Under the pieces are notes generated by a model. That model was not told the origin of the DNA, did not search any database, and saw only the letters and a list, made by a program, of their open reading frames with translations. From Amorphochlora amoebiformis (lineage: Eukaryota > Cercozoa > Chlorarachniophyceae): 64,000 bases of DNA. Position 1 is the first letter of the stretch. Each line of letters begins with the position of its first letter. Shown piece after piece: positions 1 to 27,003 of this stretch. The position numbers and the translations under genes were made by a program. Location: assembly GCA_054601695.1 (NCBI GenBank), contig BAAHQB010000057.1, positions 806,001-870,000 of the forward strand, written 5' to 3'.

Positions 1-700
1 CGATGAGTGAGAGATGGGTGAGAGATGGACAGAGGACGGGTACGTGTGAGAGACGCGAGAGACGAGAGATGAGTGAGAGACGCGAGAGATGAGTGAGAGA
101 GGCGAGAGATGAGTGAGAGAGGCGAGGCGAGAGATGAGTGAGAGAGGCGAGGCGAGAGATGAGTGAGAGAGGCGAGGCGAGAGATGAGTGAGAGAGGCGA
201 GAGATGAGTGAGAGAGAGGCGAGAGATGAGTGAGAGAGGCGAGAGATGAGTGAGAGAGGCGAGAGATGAGTGAGAGAGGCGAGAGCTGAGTGAGAGGCGA
301 GGCGAGAGATGAGTGAGAGAGGCGAGGCGAGAGATGAGTGAGAGAGGCGAGAGATGAGTGAGAGAGAGGCGAGAGATGAGTGAGAGAGGCGAGAGATGAG
401 TGAGAGAGGCGAGAGATGAGTGAGAGAGGCGAGAGCTGAGTGAGAGGCGAGGCGAGAGATGAGTGAGAGAGGCGAGGCGAGAGATGAGTGAGAGAGGCGA
501 GGCGAGAGATGAGTGAGAGAGGCGAGGCGAGAGATGAGTGAGAGAGGCGAGGCGAGAGATGAGTGAGAGAGGCGAGAGATGAGTGAGAGAGGCGAGAGGT
601 GAGTGAGAAAGGCGAGAGATGAGTGAGAGAGGCGAGAGATGAGTGAGAGAGGCGAGAGATGAGTGAGAGAGGCATGATATGAGCGGGAGACGAGAGAGAA
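1..700. repeat. GA-rich minisatellite
   Basis: Tandem array built on variants of gagatgagtgagagaggc, with an optional extra gaggc block that makes longer units. Copies differ mainly by insertion or loss of that block and by rare point changes (gagctgag). No open frame of interest; the array starts before the window edge. Confidence 0.9.
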
Positions 701-813
701 AAGCGAGAGAGTTTTAAGAGTTTTTAAGAGTTTGAGAGTGTTAGTTTGAGACCTGGTGAGATTTTTATTCTTGATATTCGAAAATATAACCACCGATATC
801 TTCCCTGAACCAT

Positions 814-912
814 GATATATATATATATATATATATGTGTATATATATGTATATATATATATATATATGTATATTTCTGTATACACACAATATATATATA
901 TATATATGTATA

Positions 913-968
<56 letters not shown>

Positions 969-1030
969 GTGTGTGTGATACTTACATATATATATATATA
1001 TATACAAATATATATATATATATATATTCT
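814..1030. repeat. (TA)n microsatellite with short TG/CA interruptions
   Basis: Almost pure alternating TA, with short tgtgtgtg and tacaca breaks. Apparent open frames here are only Tyr-Ile dipeptides from the repeat. Confidence 0.95.
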
Positions 1031-1035
1031 CATGT

Positions 1036-1475
1036 CATGTGTGATGTGATGTGATGATATGTGATGCCATGTCGTAATGTGATGTGATGTGATGTGATGT
1101 GATGTGATGTGGTGTGATGTGATGTGATGTGATGTGATGTGATGTGATGTGATGTGATGTGATGTGACGTGATGTGATGTGATGTGATGTGATGTGATGT
1201 GATGTGATGTGATGTGATGTGATGTGATGTGATGTGATGTGATGTGATGTGATGTGATGTGATGTGATGTGATGTGATGTGATGTGATGTGATGTGATGT
1301 GATGTGATGTGATGTGATGTGATGTGATGTGATGTGATGTGATGTGATGTGATGTGATGTGATGTGATGTGATGTGATGTGATGTGATGTGATGTGATGT
1401 GATGTGATGTCATGTGATGTCATGTGATGTGATGTGATATGGTGAAGTGAAGTGATATGGTGATGTGATGTGATT
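1036..1475. repeat. (GATGT)n pentanucleotide array
   Basis: Roughly 75 near-perfect copies of gatgt. The unit is not a multiple of three, so each strand reads as a repeating five-codon peptide (His-His-Ile-Thr-Ser on the minus strand), which explains the long spurious frames. Confidence 0.95.
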
Positions 1476-1584
1476 TGGTACGTTTTTCCAGTTTTCTTGT
1501 TATCTGGTTGATTCCAACTGACACGTGTGAACACCTCTTCGAATCACCCATGCCCCTCAAATATGTCACATATACATACATAAA

Positions 1585-2560
<976 letters not shown>

Positions 2561-2699
2561 GTGTGTATGTGTGTGTGTTTGTGTACAGTATGAGTATGCA
2601 TGCACGTGTACAGTTGCGTACGTATATATTTGCGTGTTTATGTATGTTGATGTGTATATATATGGATGTGTATACATGCATCAATTGATGCACATATGC

Positions 2700-3509
2700 G
2701 ATAACCACATCAACTACCCCCCAATTTCCCCTATCTCGGTACCCCATCTCTCAAATGTTGAGACTTGAAATTTTAAATCGGCTTTGAATATTGCGCTTAC
2801 CCCTGGATCTCAGGGAAGGCCTTCCCGCCGGGTATGACATACTTGGTGCGTCTGGAGCCCTGAAATTGCCTTCTCATAGCTGCGCAGTCACCCTACGCAT
2901 ACGATCACACACGTACGTCTCTGATACACACACATGCGCACAGGCATGAAGTGCAGTGAACTGTGACACCGGAACAGGTGTGTAGGTCATCCAATTGCAA
3001 CCCCATCCCCTCCATTCTGAGATCATCACCTCGAAGCCCACATCTCCCGCGCCATTTTTGGGAAGAGCAAGCCCGAATTCATCGTGACATCACGCGATAT
3101 CACACGTAGCAATCGATACATTACGCGATATCACGCGCTGCAATCGATTCTCGGAACTCCCGTTCGGAAGTTGAACAGTGATGTCGTCCACTCCCCTGTA
3201 CTCGGAAATTCGTATTTCTCCCCCCCCCTCCCGCCGCTCCCTGATGAGCTTATTGTGTCCCTATTGCTTGCATGTTGAGATGTATGTTGTGATGCATTAG
3301 ATTGCGAGGAGACCGATGGGTTGGAACGAGATTTATTTCCCACTTTCTCACTGTGCATTACAGTGTGTGTGTGTGTGCTTTGACGCAGATAGTGATGTAC
3401 ATGCTTGATTGACGCAACATGCACACAGGTATCCTCTGCACAAGTTGAAATGGACAGTCGATCAGGGGGAAGGACCACCAATTGCAAACCCGGTATCATA
3501 ACATTCTAA

Positions 3510-3510
<1 letters not shown>
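2700..3510. other. Non-repetitive stretch, no gene recognised
   Basis: One of the few unique, balanced-composition stretches in the first 5 kb. A plus frame at 3084-3278 ends in a Pro/Leu-rich piece (PPLPPLPDELIVSLL) and a minus frame overlaps it at 3131-3499. Neither matches a family I know and neither has convincing splice borders. It could hold an exon of the gene downstream or be intergenic. Confidence 0.3.
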
Positions 3511-3512
<2 letters not shown>

Positions 3513-3597
<85 letters not shown>

Positions 3598-3605
3598 TAT
3601 AAATA

Positions 3606-3673
<68 letters not shown>

Positions 3674-3675
3674 AT
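3513..3675. repeat. (TA)n microsatellite
   Basis: Pure TA with single interruptions. Confidence 0.95.
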
Positions 3676-3764
3676 TCAACAGTACTTAGTCGATCCTTGC
3701 ATGTTCCACAGTTTTTGCTTCGTGTGCGGCAGCGGCTGGGCTTGTGTTTGCCATGTGCCTATGC

Positions 3765-3865
3765 TGATGTGACTATTGATATGGCTATTGATGTGACTAT
3801 TGATATGGCTATTGATGTGACTATTGACGTGGCTGTGAGACGTGGCTATTGACGTGGCTGGGTGA
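3765..3865. repeat. Short minisatellite (gtgactattgatatggctattgat)
   Basis: About four degenerate copies of a 12/24-bp unit alternating gtgactattgat and atggctattgat. Confidence 0.8.
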
Positions 3866-3921
3866 ACATGTTGTTTTTTAGGTGTATTGAGGTTTTGTTT
3901 GTGAATGTGTTTGGAGGTGAT

Positions 3922-4017
3922 AATACCGTTGCTGAAGAGCAAGAGGGGGTATGCTGGGACACTGACCATCGCAGTAAAGAGGGCCGATGTCTCAGCCTAC
4001 CCTAAAAGTCGGATATA
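3922..4017 (+). CDS. Possible isolated exon, unknown
   Basis: Plus-strand open stretch preceded by a T-rich tract ending in ag and reading [20 protein letters not shown]. The GTLTIAV strand slightly recalls the first strand of a C2 domain, but that is too short to name. Possible donors follow (gtaaag near 3974). It may be a far 5' exon of the RhoGAP gene on the same strand or a chance frame. Confidence 0.2.
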
Positions 4018-4019
4018 TT

Positions 4020-4068
4020 CATTTATATATATATATATATATATATTTATTATATATATATATATATA

Positions 4069-4142
<74 letters not shown>

Positions 4143-4322
4143 TGTGTGTGTAGATATTTACACACATACTTACTCACTTGCATGTGTATATGTGTGTATA
4201 TAACGTATATGTGTGCATCCAACACACATATGCACACATGCATATACACATATACATTATACACACAAACACACATATATATATGTATATACATACACAC
4301 ATATACATATACACATACATAC

Positions 4323-4367
<45 letters not shown>

Positions 4368-4420
4368 ATACATATATATACATATGCATAAAACATATAT
4401 ATATATATATATATACATAC
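4020..4420. repeat. TA/CA compound microsatellites
   Basis: TA runs, a short tgtgtg block and degenerate (ca)n/(ta)n mixtures. No gene. Confidence 0.9.
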
Positions 4421-4434
4421 AACAGGCGTAGTAA

Positions 4435-4689
4435 AGCCCGTGTGTTCGTTAATATGCGGGACACATCACGTATCGACACATCAATCCGATGGGTATATAT
4501 AAAAATACCTAATACTACACATCTACTACACGTGTGTTGTGTGTTTGATAATATGCGGGACACATCACGTATCGACACATCAATCCGATGGGTATATATA
4601 AAAATACCTAATACTACACATCTACTACACGTGTGTTGTGTGTTTGATAATATGCAAGACACATCACGTATCGACACATCAATCCGATG

Positions 4690-4690
<1 letters not shown>
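4435..4690. repeat. 117-bp tandem repeat, about 2.3 copies
   Basis: Unit beginning gcgggacacatcacgtatcg and including cctaatactacacatctac and acacgtgtgttgtgtg. Copies are nearly identical. The last copy is interrupted by a (TA)n expansion at the position where earlier copies read gtatatataaaa. Confidence 0.9.
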
Positions 4691-4748
<58 letters not shown>

Positions 4749-4769
4749 AATCAGTCCGAAGGGTATATA

Positions 4770-5060
4770 TGTATCTAATCTTACACATCTACGACACGTG
4801 TGTTGTGTAGTTAATCGTACACATCTACGACACGTGTGTTGTGTAGTTAATCTTACACATCTACGACACGTGTGTTGTGTAGTTAATCTTACACATCTAC
4901 GACACGTGTGTTGTGTAGTTAATCTTACACATCTACGACACGTGTGTTGTGTAGTTAATCTTACACATCTACGACACGTGTGTAGTTAATCTTACACATC
5001 TACAACACGTGTGTTGTGTAGTTAATCTTACACATCTACGACACGTGTGTAGGAGTACTT
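4770..5060. repeat. About 35-bp tandem repeat with a CACGTG palindrome in each unit
   Basis: Eight or so copies of a unit that opens tacacatctacgacacgtgt and closes gttgtgtagttaatct. Each copy carries the perfect palindrome acacgtgt. The unit is related to part of the 117-bp repeat just upstream. Confidence 0.9.
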
Positions 5061-5106
5061 CACGTATCCGCACATGAGTCCTATGGAATATACGCAGTTA
5101 GCCTTA

Positions 5107-5115
5107 CAGATGGAA

Positions 5116-5175
<60 letters not shown>

Positions 5176-5283
5176 AGTGATGCATATCTACTGGTGGTGT
5201 GGGTGTGTTGGATTACATTGTGGGCTTTCATATAATGGCTTTTTATACACACCCTCTTGTGCATAGGTGTTTATATGGATGTG

Positions 5284-5343
<60 letters not shown>

Positions 5344-5401
5344 CCTGTTGATATCTAACTATACTCTACATATCTACTACGTACTATATATAACATATAT
5401 A

Positions 5402-5439
<38 letters not shown>

Positions 5440-5440
5440 T
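5107..5440. repeat. (TA)n microsatellites
   Basis: Two long TA blocks (5118-5169 and 5286-5338) and a third near 5404-5437, separated by short unique sequence. Confidence 0.9.
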
Positions 5441-5456
5441 GTATATAATTATTTAG

Positions 5457-5497
5457 GAAGATGCCAACGTGGGAATCGACGTTCAAGCTGTATGTAT

Positions 5498-5548
<51 letters not shown>

Positions 5549-6008
5549 AAAATATATCACATACACGACGTTCAAGCTGTATGGATCAAATACACAAACA
5601 TACACACTGCATGTGTTTGTATCAAGTACACAAACATATATATGTCATCTGTATGCATCCAAGACACAAACATATATATGTTATGTGTATGTTTCAAATA
5701 CACCAACATATACACCACATGTGTATGTGTATATACAGACACAGTATGTGTATACGCAAGCATAAGCTGTATGTCATCAAATACAATAATATAATACACG
5801 TGTATGTGTACATACAAACACAAGCTGTGTGTAATAAAATACGATATATGGTATGCGTACATGTTTACGAAAACAATCTATTCGGTCGTTTAGTATGTGT
5901 ACATGCGTATAAACAATACACAAATTGTAATATATATACAATGTGTATATATGTGTACAACCAACAAACAAAACGGATAATTTAATATACATGCATGTGG
6001 ATACATAC

Positions 6009-6078
<70 letters not shown>

Positions 6079-6270
6079 GAAGCTTGACGGGGATGAGGAG
6101 ATGCTCGAGGTACGCTTATATATACACACTACTACATATAACCATATATATATATATAATATATATATATATATTTGTATGTGATGTAATATATATATAT
6201 ATATATGCATACACATATACATATATATATGTGTGTGTGTGTGTGTGTTTGTGTATATACATACATATAC

Positions 6271-6333
<63 letters not shown>

Positions 6334-6355
6334 CATAAATATATATATATACACA

Positions 6356-6398
<43 letters not shown>

Positions 6399-7063
6399 TA
6401 CACATATAAGTATATGTATCATACATTTATTCTTAGCCGTGTACAGGTACACATGGGAGACATGTTCCCGAAAGGTCGCTTCATGGAGATTGGCACAACA
6501 ATGGTCCGCACACCACATATCACAGCACATACCACACCTCTTAGCACATCCCATGTCATACACGTCAATGAACCGTCGACCTTACGTAAAAACAAACAAA
6601 ATCGAAACACACGAAGGAAGCGTAGGTCGATGCATCCATCCATCGAATCGAATGCAATCGATGCGTCTACTTTAGGAATCATTCGGAACTTGCCAGGATA
6701 TCTCAGTCCATATCCAGATATCCAATCTTTTGATATACACATATATTAATATGTTGGAATCTATATATACATATATATATATGCATATATCAAGATATCG
6801 TTTTTAGATACATATATACCTCAAAATGAGCCGACCAGACCCAGAGGTCTGCCAACTGTGTCGACCTCAAGGCAGTGTCTGGTTTACTCTCCACATCGTT
6901 GTCACACTCGTCCTCTCCCCTCGGTGGGCTTGGTATTCGGTCTACTCGCTGGTCTCATAGCGGTGTTATTGTTTTGCTGTGCTGCTGTGGTGTTTGTGTG
7001 TTGTGTTGTGTGGTGAACAGATTCCTCTTCAAGCTCTCGTGTCGATTTTAAACCCGGTAAACC

Positions 7064-7105
<42 letters not shown>

Positions 7106-7203
7106 ATATGTATATATACATGTACATGAAATGAGTTTTGGTGTTGACGTTGGTGTAGGTCATCAAAAACACACAACTTGAATTGCCCAGATTAGACATT
7201 TTC

Positions 7204-7255
<52 letters not shown>

Positions 7256-7264
7256 ATATATACC

Positions 7265-7325
<61 letters not shown>

Positions 7326-7433
7326 GTATGTAATACATATGTGAGTATATGAATATTGATGTAAGGTATATGCTATGGATGAGTTGGTGGAAGACAAGGA
7401 GGAAATAGCTGCAATTTTGGAAACGGTTATATG

Positions 7434-7503
<70 letters not shown>

Positions 7504-7670
7504 ATATATGTATATATGTATATATATATATATGTTATTAATATATTATTACAATGTATTATAGTTATGTTTTTATACTATATTATAATAATGTTATATT
7601 TGTATTGTATTGTATTATATTTCATCAAATTAAACTTCTATCATATTATGTTATACAAATATGCATACTC

Positions 7671-7726
<56 letters not shown>

Positions 7727-7798
7727 GTACATACATATGTTGATATATATTATATATATATATATAATATATATATATATATATGTACATACATATGT

Positions 7799-7863
<65 letters not shown>

Positions 7864-7954
7864 TTGTTATGAGTATATATTGGACATGCAGGTTAAGTTG
7901 TCAAAAATGAGCAAGTTTCGAAAGAATAAAATCACGGTCACATAACATACATAC

Positions 7955-8007
<53 letters not shown>

Positions 8008-8158
8008 ATATATAATATATAAATATATGTATGTTTGCATGTTTATATATATATATATATATAATATACATATATATATATATATTATATATATATATAT
8101 GTAGATAGATATGTCTGTATATATGTCTATATATATATGTCGGTATATTTGTCTACAT

Positions 8159-8200
<42 letters not shown>

Positions 8201-8273
8201 ATATATATATATATATATATATGTATACATATATACGTATATATATTTATATACATGCAAACATACATATATA

Positions 8274-8331
<58 letters not shown>

Positions 8332-8394
8332 ATATGTCTGTGTTTATGTCTATATATATGTCGGTATATATGTCTACATAACATAGATATATAT

Positions 8395-8483
<89 letters not shown>

Positions 8484-8555
8484 TGTGGATGTGTGTGTGT
8501 GTGTGTGTGTGTATCGAAAGAATCTACGGATGGTCACATAACACACATACAAATC

Positions 8556-8610
<55 letters not shown>

Positions 8611-8663
8611 ATTTAATATTAGGCTGCTCTTTCGGCGGAGTTTCCAAGACCTCAAATGCATTG
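5457..8663 (+). CDS. Candidate 5' exons of the RhoGAP gene (tentative)
   Basis: Short plus-strand stretches between TA tracts look like exons: 5457-5489 ([11 protein letters not shown], donor gtatgt), 6083-6109 (LDGDEEMLE, donor gtacgc), 7021-7056 ([12 protein letters not shown], donor gtaaac), 7159-7205 ([15 protein letters not shown], donor gtatat), 7366-7425 (ending [10 protein letters not shown]) and 8623-8663 ([13 protein letters not shown], donor gtattt). A further piece at 11981-12020 reads NNERRKKLK. Each follows an AG acceptor. Reading phase is compatible for the first four, but it cannot be closed across the whole set, so exons are missing or some are false. The direction and the lack of any other plus-strand gene suggest they belong to the RhoGAP gene downstream. 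Acidic, helix-prone peptides would suit a regulatory N-terminal region; no domain is identified. Confidence 0.3.
5569..5835. repeat. Degenerate minisatellite seeded by an exon end
   Basis: Starts with gacgttcaagctgtatg, a copy of the end of the candidate exon at 5479-5489 plus its donor. It then continues as about seven diverging units of the form atacacaaacatatatatgt...ctgtatg. Looks like local tandem copying of an exon-intron border. Confidence 0.7.
6826..6960 (+). CDS. Short open frame with hydrophobic segment (doubtful)
   Basis: ATG at 6826 and TAG at 6958-6960 give a 44-residue peptide beginning [16 protein letters not shown], followed by a hydrophobic stretch ([10 protein letters not shown]). 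It lies in unique sequence between TA tracts. It may be a chance frame, a small membrane peptide, or part of an exon of the surrounding gene. No family is recognised. Confidence 0.15.
   Translation: MSRPDPEVCQLCRPQGSVWFTLHIVVTLVLSPRWAWYSVYSLVS
7437..8560. repeat. Dense (TA)n microsatellite block
   Basis: Successive TA runs separated by AT-rich spacers. Two related spacers near 8100-8160 and 8328-8390 share atgtctatatatatgtcggtatat...gtctacataacata. Confidence 0.9.
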
Positions 8664-8691
8664 GTATTTCATATGTATATAGGTATATATT

Positions 8692-8749
<58 letters not shown>

Positions 8750-8776
8750 TACATATAATATATATAATATAATATA

Positions 8777-8808
<32 letters not shown>

Positions 8809-8859
8809 GTATGTCTTTATACATGTGTATACAATATGTATGTACATATACACACACAA

Positions 8860-8941
<82 letters not shown>

Positions 8942-9001
8942 ATATATATATATATATACGAAGGTTTAATACGAATCTGTATTGTCTTGAATGTGTGCAA
9001 T

Positions 9002-9062
<61 letters not shown>

Positions 9063-9110
9063 CATATATTTATATATATATATATATATATATATTATGT
9101 AAATAAGGTT
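8560..9110. repeat. (TA)n and (TG)n microsatellites
   Basis: TA runs with (tg)n near 9040-9060. They surround one candidate exon (8623-8663). Confidence 0.9.
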
Positions 9111-9164
9111 CGATCTGGTTGGGGCTAAGGGGAAATTGAAGACTGTCGTAGGTTCATATACATA

Positions 9165-9765
9165 TATAAAACGTATAAAAACATCTATTAAACCTATATA
9201 AACATCTATTAAACCATATAAAACATTTATTAAAGCATATAAACATCTATTAAACCATATAAAAACATCTATAAAACGTATACAAACATCTATTAAACCT
9301 ATATATATACAGACATCTATTGAACCTATATAAACATCTATTAAACCATATAAAACATCTACTACACCATATAAAACATCTATTAAAGCATATAAACATC
9401 TATTAAAGCATATAAACATCTATTAAACCATATAAAACATCTATTAAAGCATATAAACATCTATTAAGGCATATAAAACATCTATTAAAGCATATAAAAC
9501 ATCTATTAAAGCATATAAACATCTATTAAGGCATATAAACATCTATTAAAGCATATAAACATCTATTAAAGCATATAAACATCTATTAAAGCATATAAAA
9601 CATCTATTAAAGCATATAAAACATATATAAAAGCATATAAACATCTATTAAGGCATATAAACATCTATTAAAGCATATAAACATCTATTAAAGCATATAA
9701 ACATCTATTAAAGCATATAAACCTATCAAGACATCTAAACATCTATTAAAGACTAAGGCTGCCGT
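9165..9765. repeat. 20-bp minisatellite (tattaaagcatataaacatc)
   Basis: About 29 copies of a 19-20 bp AT-rich unit. Early copies vary (accatataaaa, acgtataaaa) and later ones are nearly uniform, suggesting growth from the right-hand side. Confidence 0.93.
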
Positions 9766-9796
9766 GGGTTCATAACAAAAAGAAATATCTATCAAA

Positions 9797-10110
<314 letters not shown>

Positions 10111-10299
10111 AGCATGTATTTATGTATGTGTATTTATAATTATGATACATACATACATAGTAATGTAGTATAATGTATGGTATAATACAATCTAATAATA
10201 ATACATAATTTGATTTAAATTTGTTGTATGCAGCCACACCTGCAATTTCTCTGTGTATGTGGCCACATCTCGTTTTTCGCATTTCTCTGTGCATGTGGG

Positions 10300-10952
10300 C
10301 AAATCTCATCCTCCCATATCTCATCCTCCCATATCTCATCCTCCCATATCTCCATATCTCATCCTCCCATATCTCATCCTCCCATATCTCATCCTCCCAT
10401 ATTTCCATATCTCATCCTCCCATATCTCATCCTCCCATATCTCATCCTCCCATATCTCCATATCTCATCCTCCCATATCTCCATATCTCATCCTCCCATA
10501 TCTCATCCTCCCATATCTCATCCTCCCATATCTCCATATCTCATCCTCCCATATCTCATCCTCCCATATCTCCATATCTCATCCTCCCATATCTCATCCT
10601 CCCATATCTCATCCTCCATATCTCCATATCTCATCCTCCCATATCTCATCTTCCTATATCTCCTTATCTCATCCTCCCATATCTCATCCTCCCATATCTC
10701 ATCCTCCATATCTCCATATCTCATCCTCCCATATCTCATCCTCCCATATCTCCTTATCTCATCCTCCCATATCTCATCCTCCCATATCTCATCCTCCATA
10801 TCTCCATATCTCATCCTCCCATATCTCATCCTCCCATATCTCCATATCTCATCCTCCCATATCTCATCCTCCCATATCTCATCCTCCATATCTCCATATC
10901 TCATCCTCCCATATCTCATCCTCCCATATCTCATCCTCCCATATCTCTCTGT
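10300..10952. repeat. 15-bp minisatellite (atctcatcctcccat)
   Basis: About 43 units of ATCTCATCCTCCCAT with a shorter atctccat spacer unit inserted at near-regular intervals, giving a higher-order period. Because 15 is a multiple of three, all plus frames stay open for more than 300 codons (Ser/His/Pro/Ile repeats). I treat these as repeat artefacts. Confidence 0.93.
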
Positions 10953-10963
10953 CAATGGAATCT

Positions 10964-10969
<6 letters not shown>

Positions 10970-11030
<61 letters not shown>

Positions 11031-11368
11031 TGCAGGAAAGATTCGCGTCCAAGCTCATTTTCGTCCGGAGTACAAAGGCATACTCTTCAACATACATATA
11101 TATACATATATATACATACATACATGCATACATACATACATACATACATACATACATACATACATACATACATGCATGCATGCATACATACATACACACA
11201 TACATACATACATACATACATACATACCCATACATATATATATATATATATACATCGCTAATTACCTAAATCCAACCATAAAAATCGCTAACTGGATATA
11301 ATGTTTGATCCTACACATTGCGTTCTAAGCGTCCTTTATCTTGCACATCGAAAACTAACATTCTCCCT

Positions 11369-11449
<81 letters not shown>

Positions 11450-11608
11450 CATATATATACATATATATATATATATCACATCGCTGGCAACCATGAATGC
11501 TTCCAACACCCACAATTCGAACTATGTACATATATGCTTATGATTTATAGAGATCAACATATAATGTACACCTTTTATATATGCGACGGCAGCGCTATGC
11601 TTTACGCA

Positions 11609-11664
<56 letters not shown>

Positions 11665-11708
11665 CACATATATATATATACATATATACATACATATACA
11701 CACATATT

Positions 11709-11746
<38 letters not shown>

Positions 11747-11794
11747 TATATACATATATATATATTGTATAGAGAGAGAGAGAGAGAATATAGA

Positions 11795-11851
<57 letters not shown>

Positions 11852-11918
11852 GTGTATGTGTGGTTTGTGCACTTATATGTTTATCAATATATACATACAT
11901 GCATATAATATTTAAATA

Positions 11919-11960
<42 letters not shown>
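10970..11960. repeat. TA microsatellites and (CATA)n array
   Basis: TA runs, a catacatacata array at about 11110-11230, and short unique spacers. One spacer (11034-11090) follows a good acceptor (ttctgcag) and is open, but has no clear donor. Confidence 0.85.
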
Positions 11961-11962
<2 letters not shown>

Positions 11963-12149
11963 AATGTATTATGTGCACAGCTCCAGTTCTAAATAATGAA
12001 AGGCGAAAGAAGCTCAAACAGTAATATTCCAACACATACAACACACACACACACTAAAACATACAAAAACATACACGAACGTATTAAAATACCCATACAC
12101 ACAACGCTCATATACTAACAAATCAAACGAAACAGCAGGATCTTAAACC

Positions 12150-12490
12150 TTCCAACACACACACACACACCAACATACACGAACATGGTAAAAATGCCCA
12201 AAAACACACCACTCTCTTAACACACACACACCAACATACACGAAAATGGTAAAAATGCCCAAATACACACCACTCTCTTAACACACACACACCAACATAC
12301 ACGAACATGGTAAAAATGCCCAAATACACACCACTCTCTTAACACACACACACCAACATACACAAACATGGTAAAAATGCCCAAAAACATACCACTCCCT
12401 TAACACACACACACCAACATACACGAACATGGTAAAAATGCCCAAATACACACCACTCTCTTAACACACACACACCAACATACACGAACA
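12150..12490. repeat. 59-60 bp tandem repeat, about six copies
   Basis: Unit containing ccaacatacacgaacatgg, taaaaatgcccaaatacac and accactctcttaacacac. Copies differ by single bases. Confidence 0.92.
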
Positions 12491-12614
12491 TAGTAACGTA
12501 CATACCCAGACAAACACATGCTTACGTCTTGATCAAAGATAGATGCCGATGAAATATACCATACCTTTCGGGCAAACATACACCATGGCTCTCTACATTA
12601 TGTATACATAAATA

Positions 12615-12645
<31 letters not shown>

Positions 12646-12709
12646 GCGTGTGTGTGTGTGTGTATACATATATATACATACATATATATGTGTATATATG
12701 TATATATAT

Positions 12710-12764
<55 letters not shown>

Positions 12765-12767
12765 ATG

Positions 12768-12837
<70 letters not shown>

Positions 12838-12856
12838 GTGTGTGTATATATATAAG

Positions 12857-22390
<9,534 letters not shown>

Positions 22391-22511
22391 CTTCCCGAAG
22401 CGTATCCTAGAGTCGTCGAAACCAAAGCCGAAACCAGACTGAGAGCAAGTGCAGAGTAATCTATAATTGTACTTTAGCTAGTTTAGCTAGTTTAGTGCAC
22501 TATTACCCACA

Positions 22512-22552
<41 letters not shown>

Positions 22553-23208
22553 ATACATGTGTATACCCGGTTGAAAGGCTCCAAATAATTTTAGATTACT
22601 TTACACTATCTCTAGTATCTGGTGAGTGATAGTGTAGCGATAGCGCATCTAACGGCTTTGTGGGCTCGACGAAGTCAAGTTAATTATATCAAGTCAACAA
22701 TCAAGAAATATAGGTGAACTAGCATGATCTAGAGTAATACTAGACTACTCTAGGGACCAACACACTAAGGCAGACCGGGTAACTCTGACAACTAGGACAA
22801 TGTACCGTCTAGACCGTACTAGTACTAGTATCACTAGATCAGGCCCTTATAGATTTTTAGCGCGCGAAATACTCATCTAGACTCATCAAGTCAACCGAAA
22901 GTAGAAAAATTGTAGAAATAAGGCTGATATATCGAGTCGTAGTCTGGCGGTTCATTGATCACCTTGAAATCATGATGTCGCAATGGATATTGCGGTTCAC
23001 ATGTTGCGTGACCATAACTCCCATTCGACACGGTGATCAGCTAGTCGATCGGATCGGGGAGCTCGATACTTGGGAGTAATGAGTAGTGCCGTGCTCTTAA
23101 CTTACATAGCGTTGAAATTAATATATAATAACAAAGGTTGAGTACTAATGAGTGCTATGCATGCTATTGCATGCACGACATACACGTTCAAGTGTTGCGA
23201 GGTGTACG

Positions 23209-23250
<42 letters not shown>

Positions 23251-23905
23251 AGTTGCTATGTAATTGTACTAGTTGTACTATGCGTGAATGATGTACGTCG
23301 GTGTAGTTCTTATCTAGTTATGTTCAATTGCAAGTATATTCTAGATATTAGCACACGTGAACGAGCATCTAAAGTATGCATCATCCTTTGTTTTAATTTC
23401 AACCAAAATTATTAAAATATATATATATATATATATATATATAATTGAACATGTATACCTGGTTGATATCCATTGTCTAGATTGTAGTCTAGTAATATTG
23501 TATGTATACTTGGTATACTACTAGACTGGGTATCTCTAGATGACCACAAGCCATAGATAGTAGATCAACATACACCGATAAGAAAACAGAGGAACAACAA
23601 CCGTTAGTCTCCAAGATGATCATAGTCGATAATGTGATGTGATTCATGTCTAGATGGAGGCGCCGCCAGGCGTCTAACCAAGGCAGGCTTGCTAATTAAC
23701 GGTTTAAAACGAGGAGTTCTGAGGCTACGAGTGCGTACACAAAAACATTCGGTTGCCATTTATAACTGATTAATCGTGGACGAAAGCGTCCAATCTAAGT
23801 GTTGTTATTCCCTTATCCGCCAGAAGCTAACCATTCGGTGGCAGCTTGAGATCTCCGGATTTTTTTGGGGTTCTCTCGTGGTTACACTAGTTACATTGGT
23901 CTGAG
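22391..23905. other. Convergent intergenic region, no gene seen
   Basis: It lies between the stops of the RhoGAP gene (+) and the PB1/UBA gene (-). Mostly unique, rich in ctag/tctagac motifs, with TA tracts at 22516-22545, 23213-23246 and 23418-23442. No RNA gene, open frame with family similarity or clear poly(A) signal could be recognised. Confidence 0.6.
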
Positions 23906-26719
<2,814 letters not shown>

Positions 26720-27003
26720 TGTTTTGGCTGGACGGGAGGGCATACACACGCTTGGAGGCCTCTCGGGCGTCGCCTCCGGCAAGACGGCTTGGTTGGGCAA
26801 TGGGTTCCGCCCTTATTTGTCGGTCTGGAGATTTATTAATTCGGATGGCGTGAATGGTGTAGGTTCCGCTTTGGATTCCGGACAGATTTTGTCTCCATGA
26901 GTCTCTGTAGCTCTCCGGGAATATCTAGGATCTCGTGTAAGCAGATCACGTCGGTTGCTCCGACAAACGACGAAGACAAGATCCTTACGTGTGATCCCTA
27001 ACG
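26720..27003. promoter_or_regulatory. Shared promoter interval between divergent genes (inferred)
   Basis: These 284 bp separate the start codons of the PB1/UBA gene (-) and the elongase (+). The stretch lacks TA microsatellites, unlike nearly every other gap. The promoter role is inferred from position only; no TATA box or other element was identified. Confidence 0.4.

Noticed and set aside
10228-11301. Three overlapping plus-strand frames of over 330 residues
   Set aside because: They come from the 15-bp repeat, whose unit length keeps every frame open; the downstream parts are TA and CATA repeats.
22391-23905. tRNA or small RNA genes in the unique intergenic stretches
   Set aside because: No convincing A/B box pair or cloverleaf was found by eye here or in 43843-45269; a covariance-model search would be needed to be sure.
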